Part shown: in pieces, positions 46,155 to 54,553 of the stretch
Numbering within the stretch: the first letter of the stretch is position 1
Layout: every line of letters begins with the position of its first letter
Source: Aquabacterium sp.
Lineage (GTDB): Bacteria; Pseudomonadota; Gammaproteobacteria; Burkholderiales; Burkholderiaceae_C
Assembly: GCF_016234775.1 (NCBI RefSeq)
Contig: NZ_JACRAH010000032.1
Span: forward strand, 1-60,118
DNA: 60,118 bases
Direction: 5' to 3'
Position numbers and translations under genes: made by a program
The notes under the pieces: generated by a model
Databases searched by the model: none
Told to the model about the DNA's origin: nothing
What the model saw: the letters and a program-made list of their open reading frames with translations, nothing else

Positions 46155-47000
46155 GTGCAACCTGTTTCCCCCAAAGAGGCCGATCCCAACTTGGATGTGA
46201 GCCTGGATGATGCCGATGAGGCGCCTCGTCCGCGTCGCAAAGGTGTCTACATCCTGCCCAATCTGTTCACGCTGGCGGCCCTGTTTGGCGGCTTCTACGC
46301 CATCGTGATGGCCATGAACGGCCATTTTGACCAGGCCTCGATCGGCATCTTTTTCGCGATGGTGCTCGATAGCCTGGACGGGCGTGTTGCCCGCATGACC
46401 AACACGCAAAGCGCGTTTGGCGAGCAAATGGACAGCCTGTCCGACATGGTGTCCTTTGGCGCTGCACCCGCCTTGATCGCCTACGAATGGGCGCTCAAGG
46501 ACATGGGCAAGCTGGGCTGGATCGCCGCCTTCGTGTACTGCTCATGTGCGGCTTTGCGCCTGGCGCGCTTCAATACCAACATTGCCGTGGTGGACAAACG
46601 CTTTTTCCAGGGTTTGCCAAGCCCTGCAGCCGCCGCCCTGGTCATGGGGCTGATCTGGGTGGTCACCGACATGGGTGAAACGGCCCGTTCCCTGCCCGGC
46701 ATGGTCTGGGTTGCCTGTGGTTTCACGCTCTATGCGGGTCTGACCATGGTCACCAACATCCCGTTCTACAGCTTCAAGGACGTCAATTTCCGTCGGACGG
46801 TGCCCTTCATCGCCATCGTGGCGATTGCGCTGGGCATCGCCGTGATCACCATTCACCCGCCTATCGTGCTGTTTGGCGTGTTTGTGGTGTACGGCACCTC
46901 GGGGTATGGCGTCTACATCTGGAAGCGCATGAAGGGCAAGCGTGTGAGCGTGATTTCCACCTCGACGGACGAGCCCGAAGAGGCCGGCCTGCACCGCTGA
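46155..47000 (+). CDS. pssA: CDP-diacylglycerol--serine O-phosphatidyltransferase
   Basis: This 281-residue integral membrane enzyme makes phosphatidylserine from CDP-diacylglycerol and serine, the step before Psd. The CDP-alcohol phosphotransferase motif is complete: DGRVAR then G, D and D in SAFGEQMDSLSDMVSFG. About eight membrane segments follow. I chose the GTG at 46155 because AAGG is seven bases upstream; a TTG at 46149 overlapping the psd stop is an alternative. The pair psd-pssA followed by leuA is a conserved order in betaproteobacteria. Confidence 0.93.
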   Translation: MQPVSPKEADPNLDVSLDDADEAPRPRRKGVYILPNLFTLAALFGGFYAIVMAMNGHFDQASIGIFFAMVLDSLDGRVARMTNTQSAFGEQMDSLSDMVSFGAAPALIAYEWALKDMGKLGWIAAFVYCSCAALRLARFNTNIAVVDKRFFQGLPSPAAAALVMGLIWVVTDMGETARSLPGMVWVACGFTLYAGLTMVTNIPFYSFKDVNFRRTVPFIAIVAIALGIAVITIHPPIVLFGVFVVYGTSGYGVYIWKRMKGKRVSVISTSTDEPEEAGLHR

Positions 47001-47056
47001 TCACCATTTACTGGCTTTGTTTGGCGCTTTTGCCAGCCTCAGGCCACGAACCTGCG

Positions 47057-47065
47057 TGTTATATT
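47057..47065 (+). promoter_or_regulatory. Extended -10 promoter for the leuA leader
   Basis: TGTTATATT fits the extended -10 form TGnTATAAT, with no good -35 box. The expected start site, near 47072, is only one base from the leader peptide ATG, so the leader mRNA may have almost no 5' untranslated region. Confidence 0.5.
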
Positions 47066-47072
47066 GATACCC

Positions 47073-47129
47073 ATGAAAACGTTCAACGCATCGCTGCTAC
47101 TACTGCTAGGAGAGCCCCGGGCGCGTTGA
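47073..47129 (+). CDS. leuL: leu operon leader peptide (attenuator)
   Basis: This 18-residue open frame, MKTFNASLLLLLGEPRAR, contains five Leu codons in a row (CTG CTA CTA CTG CTA). Three are CTA, rare in a GC-rich genome, which makes translation sensitive to charged tRNA-Leu. It is followed by an intrinsic terminator and then leuA. This is the classic layout of leucine attenuation: slow translation at low leucine leaves CGGGC (47118-47122) free to pair with GCCCG in the terminator's 5' arm. No ribosome binding site is visible upstream, in keeping with a leaderless start. The gene is too short for routine ORF calling. Confidence 0.85.
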   Translation: MKTFNASLLLLLGEPRAR

Positions 47130-47163
47130 TCGCTATCGTCTGTACATACCTGTACCTTGCATC

Positions 47164-47200
47164 ACGGCCCGCCAAGCGCTTCTTGCGGGCCGTTTTGTTT
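47164..47200 (+). terminator. Attenuator terminator upstream of leuA
   Basis: ACGGCCCGC (47164-47172) pairs with GCGGGCCGT (47185-47193), followed by TTTGTTTT. It lies 35 bases after the leader-peptide stop and about 115 bases before leuA. Its 5' arm overlaps the proposed antiterminator pairing partner. Confidence 0.85.
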
Positions 47201-47313
47201 TGGATGGCGTCATTGATCGATCCGGAACTGGCCAGATGCCCAAGAGATGCTTCACAGCAAGCCAGGCGGCCACCAACCTGATCTGAACTGACTTCTGTCC
47301 TACGGAGACCACC

Positions 47314-48855
47314 ATGACCGACAAGCTCATCATTTTCGACACCACCTTGCGCGATGGCGAACAGTCGCCCGGCGCGTCCATGACCCGTGAAGAAAAGCTG
47401 CGCATCGCCCGCCAGCTTGAGCGCCTGAAGGTGGACGTGATCGAAGCCGGTTTTGCCGCTTCGTCCAATGGTGATTTCGAGGCCATCAAGTCGATCGCCG
47501 ATGTCATCAAGGATTCCACCGTCTGCTCGCTGGCCCGCGCCAATGACCGCGACATCGCCCGTGCGGCCGAGGCTCTGAAGGGCGCCAATTCCTGGCGCAT
47601 CCACACCTTCATCGCCACCAGCGCGCTGCACATGGAAAAGAAGCTGCGCATGTCGCCCGAGCAGGTGCTGGAGCAGGCGAAATTGTCCGTGCGCTTTGCC
47701 CGTAACCTCACGTCCGACGTGGAGTTCTCGGCTGAAGACGGCTACCGCTCTGACCTCGATTACCTGGCCCGCGTGTGCGAAGCCGTGATCGCCGAAGGCG
47801 CGACCACCATCAACATTCCCGACACCGTGGGCTACGCCATCCCCGAGTTGTACGGCAACTTCATCAAGGCCCTGCGCGAAAAGGTGCCCAACTCGGACAA
47901 GGCCATCTGGTCCGTGCATTGCCACAACGACCTGGGCATGGCCGTGGCCAACTCCCTGGCCGGCGTGAAGATCGGTGGCGCACGTCAGGTCGAATGCACC
48001 ATCAACGGCCTGGGCGAGCGTGCAGGTAACTGCGCGCTGGAAGAAGTCGTGATGGCGGTGAAGACCCGCCGCGACTACTTTGGCCTGGATGTGGGTATCG
48101 ACACCCAGCAGATCATGCCGGCTTCGCGCCTGGTCTCGCAGACCACCGGTTTCGTGGTGCAGCCCAACAAGGCGGTGGTGGGCGCCAATGCCTTCGCCCA
48201 CGCCTCCGGCATCCACCAGGACGGCGTGCTCAAGGCGCGTGACACCTACGAAATCATGCGTGCCGAAGACGTGGGTTGGGCCGCCAACAAGATCGTGCTG
48301 GGCAAGCTCTCCGGCCGTAACGCGTTCAAGCAGCGCCTGCAGGAACTTGGCATCGATCTGGATTCGGAAACCGAAGTCAACGCCGCTTTCGCCCGTTTCA
48401 AGGAACTGGCCGATCGCAAGAGCGAGATCTTTGACGAGGACATCATCTCCCTGGTTGGCCGTGACAGCGCGGCCGGCGAGCAGGATCACTACCGCTTCGT
48501 GGCGCTGTCGCAGCGTTCCGAGACCGGTGAGCGCCCGCACGCCAACATCGTGTTCGTGGCTGGCGATCAGGAGCACCGTTCCGAGAGCGATGGCAATGGC
48601 CCGGTGGACGCCTCCCTCAAGGCGATCGAGGCTGTCGTGAAAAGTGGCGCGGAAATCGTCCTCTACTCGGTCAATGCGATCACCTCGGGAAGCACAGAAT
48701 CACAAGGAGAGGTCACAGTTCGTCTGCAACACAGCGGGCGGGTTGTCAATGGCGTTGGAGCAGATCCGGACATCGTTGTGGCGTCAGCCAAAGCCTACCT
48801 TTCTGCGTTGAACAAGCTGCACAGCAAGTCAGAAAGGGTAGCCGCACAGGGTTGA
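47314..48855 (+). CDS. leuA: 2-isopropylmalate synthase
   Basis: This 513-residue enzyme condenses acetyl-CoA with 2-oxoisovalerate, the first committed step of leucine synthesis. The catalytic TIM barrel has [14 protein letters not shown], the metal-binding [13 protein letters not shown], and [18 protein letters not shown]. The linker contains [12 protein letters not shown], and the C-terminal regulatory domain (about residues 390 to 505), where leucine acts as feedback inhibitor, is full length. CGGAG precedes the ATG. It is preceded by a leader-peptide attenuator and followed by an intrinsic terminator, so it is probably transcribed alone. Confidence 0.96.
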   Translation: MTDKLIIFDTTLRDGEQSPGASMTREEKLRIARQLERLKVDVIEAGFAASSNGDFEAIKSIADVIKDSTVCSLARANDRDIARAAEALKGANSWRIHTFIATSALHMEKKLRMSPEQVLEQAKLSVRFARNLTSDVEFSAEDGYRSDLDYLARVCEAVIAEGATTINIPDTVGYAIPELYGNFIKALREKVPNSDKAIWSVHCHNDLGMAVANSLAGVKIGGARQVECTINGLGERAGNCALEEVVMAVKTRRDYFGLDVGIDTQQIMPASRLVSQTTGFVVQPNKAVVGANAFAHASGIHQDGVLKARDTYEIMRAEDVGWAANKIVLGKLSGRNAFKQRLQELGIDLDSETEVNAAFARFKELADRKSEIFDEDIISLVGRDSAAGEQDHYRFVALSQRSETGERPHANIVFVAGDQEHRSESDGNGPVDASLKAIEAVVKSGAEIVLYSVNAITSGSTESQGEVTVRLQHSGRVVNGVGADPDIVVASAKAYLSALNKLHSKSERVAAQG

Positions 48856-48893
48856 CCCGCACGACGGTGGTCTGATCAGCCAGGCCACTTGAT

Positions 48894-48931
48894 AAAAGAC
48901 GCGTAAGTCTTTGATCTTGCGCGTCTTTTTT
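48894..48931 (+). terminator. Intrinsic terminator after leuA
   Basis: AAAAGACGCG and CGCGTCTTTT form a 10-bp stem with a 16-base loop and a T-run. Confidence 0.85.
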
Positions 48932-48964
48932 ATTACACTTGCGTGAAGACGAAAGGGCTGTACC

Positions 48965-50146
48965 GTGGTGTGCTCGAAATTGAAGAAAAACTGGCTTGTC
49001 ATCGCACTGGTGTCAGTGCTGTCCATGTCCCTCGGCACCTCTGTTGAAGCCGCTACCAAGGCCCGTCAGTCCAACGTTCGTTCGTCCAAGGTTAGCAAGG
49101 TTGCGAAGGTCAGCAAGGTTGCCAAGGCCAAGCCCGCAGCTCGCAAGGTGGTTCGCCAGGTCAAGGCCCGCGGTCGAGTGGTCCAGCAAGCCCCCCGCGC
49201 CAGTGTCGTGCGCGCCGTTTCAAACAATGGCGTGCCAGCCAAACTGGCGCCAGTGTCCATCAACGCTGCCGCGCCGGTTCGACCGTCGTCCAATCTGGCC
49301 GCAGCCTCCAGCGCCTCAGGTACCTCGTTTGGCCAGCTCTATGGTCTGCACCAAACGCAGGATCCGCTGGATCTGAAGTCCAGCGTGGCGCTGGTGATGG
49401 ACCAGGACACCAATGAAGTGGTGTTCGCCAAGAATTCCGAGGCCGTGTTGCCCATCGCATCGCTGACCAAGCTGATGACCGCGATGGTCATGGTGGAAGC
49501 CAGACTGCCGCTGGAAGAAACCATCTCGGTCACCGCTGATGACGTGGACACTGAAAAGAACAGCAGTTCCCGGCTTGCTGTGGGCGCGACCCTCACGCGC
49601 GGTGAACTGTTGCATCTGGCCTTGATGTCCTCCGAGAACCGCGCAGCCCATGCTTTGGGTCGCACCTATCCTGGTGGATTGCCTGCTTTCGTGCAGGCCA
49701 TGAATGCCAAGGCTCGTTCGCTGGGCATGGCCGATACCCGTTATGTGGATCCCACCGGCCTCAACAGTGGCAACCAGTCCAGCGCCAAGGATCTGGCTTC
49801 GCTGGTCAAGGCCGCTTACCAGCAGCCGCTGATCCGTGAGTTGTCGACCTCGCATGAGCATGCTGTCCGCGTGGGCAGCCGTCAACTGCAGTTCCACAAC
49901 ACGAACAGCCTGGTGCGTAACCCTGCCTGGGACATTGGTTTGCAAAAGACCGGCTACATCGTGGAAGCTGGCCGCTGCCTGGTGATGCAGGCCAAGATGG
50001 CCGGCCGAAAGTTCATCATGGTGTTTCTGGATTCCACTGGAAAGTACTCGCGTCAGGCTGATGCCGAGCGCGTGCGTCGCTGGATCGAGTCAGCCACGCA
50101 AAAGGGCGCCTTGAGCAGCCTGCCGCACAACAAGGTTCAATCCTGA
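48965..50146 (+). CDS. pbpG: D-alanyl-D-alanine endopeptidase, PBP7-like
   Basis: This is a 393-residue low-molecular-weight penicillin-binding protein. A signal peptide (IALVSVLSMSLGTSVEA) is followed by a Lys/Val/Ala-rich repetitive basic segment of about 90 residues (SKVSKVAKVSKVAKAK) that is longer than in E. coli PBP7. The peptidase domain has SLTK with the nucleophile near residue 166, the SENRAA (SxN) motif and KTGY. It cleaves peptide cross-links in peptidoglycan. The start is GTG 48965, supported by AAAGGG seven bases upstream; GTG 48968 is an alternative. A bidirectional terminator follows. Confidence 0.9.
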   Translation: MVCSKLKKNWLVIALVSVLSMSLGTSVEAATKARQSNVRSSKVSKVAKVSKVAKAKPAARKVVRQVKARGRVVQQAPRASVVRAVSNNGVPAKLAPVSINAAAPVRPSSNLAAASSASGTSFGQLYGLHQTQDPLDLKSSVALVMDQDTNEVVFAKNSEAVLPIASLTKLMTAMVMVEARLPLEETISVTADDVDTEKNSSSRLAVGATLTRGELLHLALMSSENRAAHALGRTYPGGLPAFVQAMNAKARSLGMADTRYVDPTGLNSGNQSSAKDLASLVKAAYQQPLIRELSTSHEHAVRVGSRQLQFHNTNSLVRNPAWDIGLQKTGYIVEAGRCLVMQAKMAGRKFIMVFLDSTGKYSRQADAERVRRWIESATQKGALSSLPHNKVQS

Positions 50147-50188
50147 TTTGATGTGTCACTTGCTGAGCCCAGGGTTCAGCCAGGCATG

Positions 50189-50217
50189 AAAAAGCCACCG
50201 CATGTCGGTGGCTTTTT
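50189..50217. terminator. Bidirectional terminator between pbpG and the IclR gene
   Basis: AAAAAGCCACCG and CGGTGGCTTTTT form a perfect 12-bp stem around a five-base loop. T-runs on both strands serve the two convergent genes. Confidence 0.93.
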
Positions 50218-50246
50218 CGTTGCAGCCTGTTGGTGGTTGTCAGGCG

Positions 50247-50978
50247 TCAGTTGTGGGTCCAGCCCAGCGTGTTCGAGATGCGTTGCGCTGTGTTCTTCAG
50301 TGCTTCGCCCCATTCCGGGCTCATGCGGGCTGCAGGTGCGTTGAGCGCCAGGCTGGCCGTGACACGCCCCTGGTCGTCCAGGATTGGCGCGGCGCTGAGT
50401 TGCAGGGAAGGATCTTGGCCTTCTCCTTCAGCTGCAATGCCGCTTTGGCGGATCATAGACAGTTCAGCGTGCAGCCCGGGATGGGCGCCCGCCAGGCCTT
50501 GCAGGGCAGAGCCGGATTCGTTGAGCAAGAGGATTTTGCCAGCGGCACTGCTGGTCAGTGGCACGCGCAGGCCCATCACGCGGGTGACCTGCACGCCATT
50601 GCGCTCAGATACAGTGCGTTCGATGCACAAGGCATCGTCGTCCTGGCGAATGAACAGCGAGACGGGGAAGCCAGTCAGCCTGTGAAGCTCCTGCATCGGG
50701 CGCACGGCCAGATCGCGCACATCCAGGCGAGCACGAACCAGGTTGCCCAGCTCCAGCAGGCGCAGGCCCAGCCGGTAGCTACCGGGGCCCGAGCGCTCGA
50801 CCATGCCGCCAACGGCAAGGTCGTTGAGGATGCGGTGGGCAGTGGAGGGGTGAAGCCCAGTCTGCTCGCTGATCAGTTTCAGTGAAACGGCACCGCCATC
50901 GCGCGCCAGTGTGTCCAGCAGACTGAACATTCTGCTGAGAACCTGGATCGAAGTGGAAGCTGCTTTGGTATCGCTCAT
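50247..50978 (-). CDS. IclR family transcriptional regulator
   Basis: This 243-residue regulator has an N-terminal winged helix-turn-helix (ISEQTGLHPSTAHRILNDLAVGGMVER, about residues 30 to 65) and the IclR effector-binding domain (DVRDLAVRPMQELHRLTGFPVSLFIR, LTSSAAGKILL). The ligand is probably a small organic acid, but this cannot be determined. ATG 50978 with GGAGG just upstream is chosen; the frame stays open further upstream. It is divergent from the TIGR03790-like gene, which it might control, with 124 bases between the two starts. Confidence 0.92.
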   Translation of the reverse strand: MSDTKAASTSIQVLSRMFSLLDTLARDGGAVSLKLISEQTGLHPSTAHRILNDLAVGGMVERSGPGSYRLGLRLLELGNLVRARLDVRDLAVRPMQELHRLTGFPVSLFIRQDDDALCIERTVSERNGVQVTRVMGLRVPLTSSAAGKILLLNESGSALQGLAGAHPGLHAELSMIRQSGIAAEGEGQDPSLQLSAAPILDDQGRVTASLALNAPAARMSPEWGEALKNTAQRISNTLGWTHN

Positions 50979-51102
50979 CGGGGTTTTCCTCCGTGAGAAG
51001 GGATTTTGAAAGGCGGGATCCCCCATCAATCGGCGAAATAATCCGTGCCTTGAGCGCATTTCCACCCGTCTGCCATGTCGTTTTCGGCATTTCATAACGC
51101 CC

Positions 51103-52338
51103 ATGACCATTTCCAGACCATTTGCGCCAATTTGGCGAGTTTTCGTCCTCGCTTTCCGGTCGATGTCAGCCTGGCTGCCGGGACTGTTGGTGGCCTGTTT
51201 TGTCGGTGGGGTGATGGCTCAGCCTGATTCCCCCGCCGGTGGCGTGGAAAAAACCGCAGCGAGCGCGCCTGGGGTCGTGTCGCCAACAGCCTCGGGTGCA
51301 GTGCAGTCGGCCTCCGGCGCATCGGCACCGTTTGTGCACCGGTGGGTGTCTCCCTTTCCGCGCGTGATCGGCAAACTGGGCGTCAAGGACCTGGGGCTGG
51401 TCATCAACGAGGATGATCCGTATTCGGTGCAGGTGGGGACGTATTACGCGAAAGCAAGGCGCATCCCCGCTTCGCAGATCCTGCGCGTCAATCTGCCGGT
51501 GAAGCCGGAGTTGTCGCCAGCCGATTTCGCGAAGTTTTCGAAGCAGGTTGACACCTTCTACGGCAATCGGGTTCAAGGCCTGGCGCTGGCCTGGAAGCAG
51601 CCCTACGCCGTGGGGTGCAACTCCATTACGGGCGCGCTGGCGCTGGGCTATGACGGCAAATTGTGCAGCGAGGCCTGTCAGAAACCAGGGCACAAGAGCC
51701 GGTCGTCTGTCTACTTCGGTTCGGTATCCGTCAAGCCTTTCAAGGATCACCACATGCGACCAGGCATGCTCCTGGCTGCCAAGGATGTGGCGAGCGCCAA
51801 GGCTCTCATCGATCGCGGGGTGCGCTCCGACGGCACCTTGGGGCTGAAGGGGGCGCCCCCTGTGGACGTGCACTTCGTCGCCACATCAGACCAGGTGCGC
51901 AGTGTTCGGCAGTGGTCGTATCCACCAGCCGGGCCTCAGCCCAAGGTGGGCATCAACGTCTTGCTGGATCAGACGGATGCCTTGCGCCACGTCGATCGCG
52001 TGCTGCTCTACATGACCGGGCGCGAGCGCATCGAAGGCCTGGACACCGTGAGCTTTGTGCCGGGTGCCCTGGCTGATCACCTGACGTCGTTTGGCGGCAT
52101 GCTGGATGACGCGCACGGGCAGATGTCCGTGCTCTCGTGGATAGACGCTGGCGCCACGGCCAGCTATGGCACCACCAGCGAGCCCTGTGCCCATCCGCAG
52201 AAGTTCCCGCATCCGCAGGTCCTGCTGCTGTTTTATGTGCAGGGTGCCACGGCCCTGGAGGCTTACTGGAAAAGCGTGATGTGGCCTCAGCAGGGGCTGT
52301 TTGTCGGCGAGCCATTGGCTGCGCCCTTCGCTCGTTAG
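51103..52338 (+). CDS. TIGR03790 family exported protein
   Basis: This 411-residue protein with a signal-like N terminus (AWLPGLLVACFVGGVMAQ) and an Ala/Ser/Pro-rich linker resembles the TIGR03790 family. The recognisable parts are LGLVINEDDPYSVQVGTYYAKARRIP and the C-terminal YGTTSEPCAHPQKFPHP. The function of the family is unknown. Four Cys residues lie in the mature protein, two of them in GKLCSEACQKPG, suggesting disulfides in the periplasm. It is divergent from the IclR gene and convergent with the squalene-synthase-like gene (gap of four bases). Confidence 0.75.
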   Translation: MTISRPFAPIWRVFVLAFRSMSAWLPGLLVACFVGGVMAQPDSPAGGVEKTAASAPGVVSPTASGAVQSASGASAPFVHRWVSPFPRVIGKLGVKDLGLVINEDDPYSVQVGTYYAKARRIPASQILRVNLPVKPELSPADFAKFSKQVDTFYGNRVQGLALAWKQPYAVGCNSITGALALGYDGKLCSEACQKPGHKSRSSVYFGSVSVKPFKDHHMRPGMLLAAKDVASAKALIDRGVRSDGTLGLKGAPPVDVHFVATSDQVRSVRQWSYPPAGPQPKVGINVLLDQTDALRHVDRVLLYMTGRERIEGLDTVSFVPGALADHLTSFGGMLDDAHGQMSVLSWIDAGATASYGTTSEPCAHPQKFPHPQVLLLFYVQGATALEAYWKSVMWPQQGLFVGEPLAAPFAR

Positions 52339-52342
52339 CGGT

Positions 52343-53218
52343 TTAGCGCAGCAGGCCCCAGCGGACGCGCTGGGCAATCCACCACTTCCGAAGAGGGGTC
52401 AGCACGATGCGTTCGTGCAACACTCGATCCCCCTGGCGCGCCACCTGGTCGATCAGATGCAGGTAGATGTGACACAGCACCAGCAAGGGCTTGAGCGCGG
52501 CTCGTTCAGCCGAGGGCAGGGCACGGCAGGCGGTCAGCCCCTGGTGAAGGTGCGCCGAGGCCTGGCCGTGGAGATGCGTCAACAATCGAGGCCAGCCCTC
52601 GGCCGGTGATGCGGCGTCGGGTTTGCTCAACTGGTGGGCGCGCACATCGTGAGCCTGCAGCACGTCGATGGCAACCTGGATCCAGCCGCTGCGAGCGTCC
52701 TGACCCAGTCTGGTCAACTGGTGAGCCTGACGCAGGCCCCAGCCCAACTGGTGAGCGGCCTGCCGTGCGGCTTCGCTGGTGGCGCCCAGCAGACACGCGG
52801 CACCTTCTGCGGCAGCGCCCGTCGTTTGCCTCATGTGCCGCTGCAGGCTCGCGTCATCCAGCCAGCGCGTCTGGTTGATGAGCGTGATGAGGCCTTCGAT
52901 CTGGCTGCTCCACAAGGGCCAGGCAGGCACCTGCGCTGGCGCGCTGACCCGTGAGGCATCGGTCAAACCTTTGAGCAAAGGGTGGTGTGCCTGACCTTGC
53001 GCGGCATCGTTCAACTCTTGCAACCACCAGCGGAGTTTCGTTTCCGCCACGCCGGGGTCCTGGATTTTGAAGGGAATCTGCGCAGTCTCGTGCCACCATT
53101 GCACCCAATACAGCAAAGCAGGACGCTGTGAAGCGGATGCCGCGGCCAGCGCGTAGTAGAGGCTGCTGCCGGCACGAGGGAAAACGTCAGCGGGGGAATG
53201 CGGGGTGGATGAATTCAT
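52343..53218 (-). CDS. Squalene/phytoene synthase-like protein lacking the first Asp-rich motif
   Basis: This is a 291-residue all-helical protein of the squalene/phytoene synthase superfamily. The part homologous to the first substrate-binding region reads QIPFKIQDPGVAETKLRWWLQEL and lacks the DxxxD Asp cluster expected just before it (HETAQ is found instead). The second region reads LTRLGQDARSGWIQVAIDVL and keeps only part of its Asp motif. Catalytic head-to-head prenyl transfer is therefore doubtful; a non-catalytic role like that of the mitochondrial relative NDUFAF6 is possible. No hopanoid or carotenoid genes are nearby. ATG 53218 is used. Confidence 0.78.
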   Translation of the reverse strand: MNSSTPHSPADVFPRAGSSLYYALAAASASQRPALLYWVQWWHETAQIPFKIQDPGVAETKLRWWLQELNDAAQGQAHHPLLKGLTDASRVSAPAQVPAWPLWSSQIEGLITLINQTRWLDDASLQRHMRQTTGAAAEGAACLLGATSEAARQAAHQLGWGLRQAHQLTRLGQDARSGWIQVAIDVLQAHDVRAHQLSKPDAASPAEGWPRLLTHLHGQASAHLHQGLTACRALPSAERAALKPLLVLCHIYLHLIDQVARQGDRVLHERIVLTPLRKWWIAQRVRWGLLR

Positions 53219-53260
53219 GACAATTGGTGAGACGCAGACCGTATTGTCTCAATAGCTGAA

Positions 53261-53308
53261 TTGACAGATCAGGAAGTCCTTGCCTACATTACTGACCCGC
53301 GAGTCAGT
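53261..53308 (+). promoter_or_regulatory. Promoter and overlapping operator of the RND pump operon
   Basis: TTGACA (53261-53266) and TACATT (53285-53290) are 18 bases apart. An inverted repeat ACTGAC-CCGCGA-GTCAGT (53291-53308) covers the predicted start site near 53297. This is the usual design for TetR/AcrR-type repression of an efflux pump. No TetR gene is adjacent in this window. Confidence 0.7.
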
Positions 53309-53390
53309 TATTCTGTCATCGCCTGATGCCCGGCGTTTTTCTGTCGTCGAATGACCGCGCATCACCCATTGATTTCACACTTATCGCTCT

Positions 53391-54536
53391 ATGAAATTGA
53401 ATGCGCGCCGCATGCCTGCGGTCATGGCTTTGATCTCGTCTGCACTGGCTCTGGTCCTCGCAGGCTGCAGCAAGGAGGCCCCTGCACCCACGCCCGAGCG
53501 CGCGGTTCGCACTTTGCTGATCTCTGAAACAGGTGGCGTACTGGAGCGCGAGTTTTCGGCCGACATCCGTGCCCGCACGGAGTCGCGCCTGGGCTTCCGT
53601 GTGCCCGGCAAGGTGGCCCGCCGTCTGGTCGAACTGGGTCAATCGGTTCGCTCCGGGCAGGTGCTGGGGCAACTGGATCCACAGGATCTGCGTCTGCAGC
53701 AGGATGCCGCGCGAGCTGGTCTGGCTGCGGCCGAGGCCAATGCCACGCAGGCCACTTCCGATCTCAAGCGTTTCACCGAACTGAAGTCGCAAGGCTTCAT
53801 CAGCGAGGCTGAACTGGAGCGCCACACCACCATGGCGCGAACGGCCGAGGCCAACCTGCGTCAGGCGCGTGCGCAAGCCGGCGTGCAGAGCAATCAAACC
53901 AGCTATGCCGCGCTGGTGGCGGACGCCGCTGGTGTGATCACGTCGGTGGACATGGAGCCTGGCCAGGTGGTGAACGCCGGCATGCCGGTGTTGACCCTGG
54001 CCCATGACGGCCCGCGCGATGCCGTTTTTGCCGTGCCCGAGGATCTGGGGCAGGCCGTACGCGGCCTGGTTGGCAAGAAGGATGCGATCAAGGTGCGTCG
54101 TTGGGGCACCAGCGAGTGGGTATCGGCCACCGTGCGTGAAGTGGCTGCCGCCGCCGATCCGGTGACGCGTACCTTCCTGGTCAAGGCCGATGTCGGCAAG
54201 GCGGGGTTCGAGTTGGGGCAATCCGCCAGCGTGGCCTTCAACACGCCGGTGCGTGTCAGCGGTGGCCTGCGCATTCCGCTGTATGCCCTGGCCGAGCGCG
54301 ATGGCAAGTCCATCGTCTGGGTGCTGGACGGCAAGACCATGACCGTCAAGCCGCAGCCCGTCTTCACGGGTGACATCACCGGCAATGTGGTGCTGGTGGC
54401 CAAGGGCTTGAATGCCGGCCAGGAGATCGTGACGGCGGGCGTGCATGCGCTCAATCCCGGTCAGAAGGTGCGCCGCTATCAAGCTGGTGCGGCTGAGGCG
54501 GCTGCTTCGGGCGCGAGCCCGGCGGTGAAGCCCTGA
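53391..54536 (+). CDS. RND efflux membrane fusion lipoprotein
   Basis: This 381-residue periplasmic adaptor has a lipobox at LAGC (Cys about residue 26), a lipoyl half-domain (SRLGFRVPGKVARRLVELGQSV), a short helical hairpin (about 105 to 165), the second lipoyl half (ADAAGVITSVDMEPGQVV), a beta-barrel and a membrane-proximal domain. It should bridge the inner membrane pump encoded next and an outer membrane channel encoded elsewhere. An operator-covered promoter is about 90 bases upstream. The pump gene begins 17 bases after the stop. Confidence 0.93.
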   Translation: MKLNARRMPAVMALISSALALVLAGCSKEAPAPTPERAVRTLLISETGGVLEREFSADIRARTESRLGFRVPGKVARRLVELGQSVRSGQVLGQLDPQDLRLQQDAARAGLAAAEANATQATSDLKRFTELKSQGFISEAELERHTTMARTAEANLRQARAQAGVQSNQTSYAALVADAAGVITSVDMEPGQVVNAGMPVLTLAHDGPRDAVFAVPEDLGQAVRGLVGKKDAIKVRRWGTSEWVSATVREVAAAADPVTRTFLVKADVGKAGFELGQSASVAFNTPVRVSGGLRIPLYALAERDGKSIVWVLDGKTMTVKPQPVFTGDITGNVVLVAKGLNAGQEIVTAGVHALNPGQKVRRYQAGAAEAAASGASPAVKP

Positions 54537-54553
54537 TCGGCGAGGAGCGAGTC

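Noticed and set aside
47455..47466. GFAASS instead of GFPxSS in LeuA as an active-site lesion
   Set aside because: This position varies among LeuA proteins and is not a catalytic or metal-binding residue.
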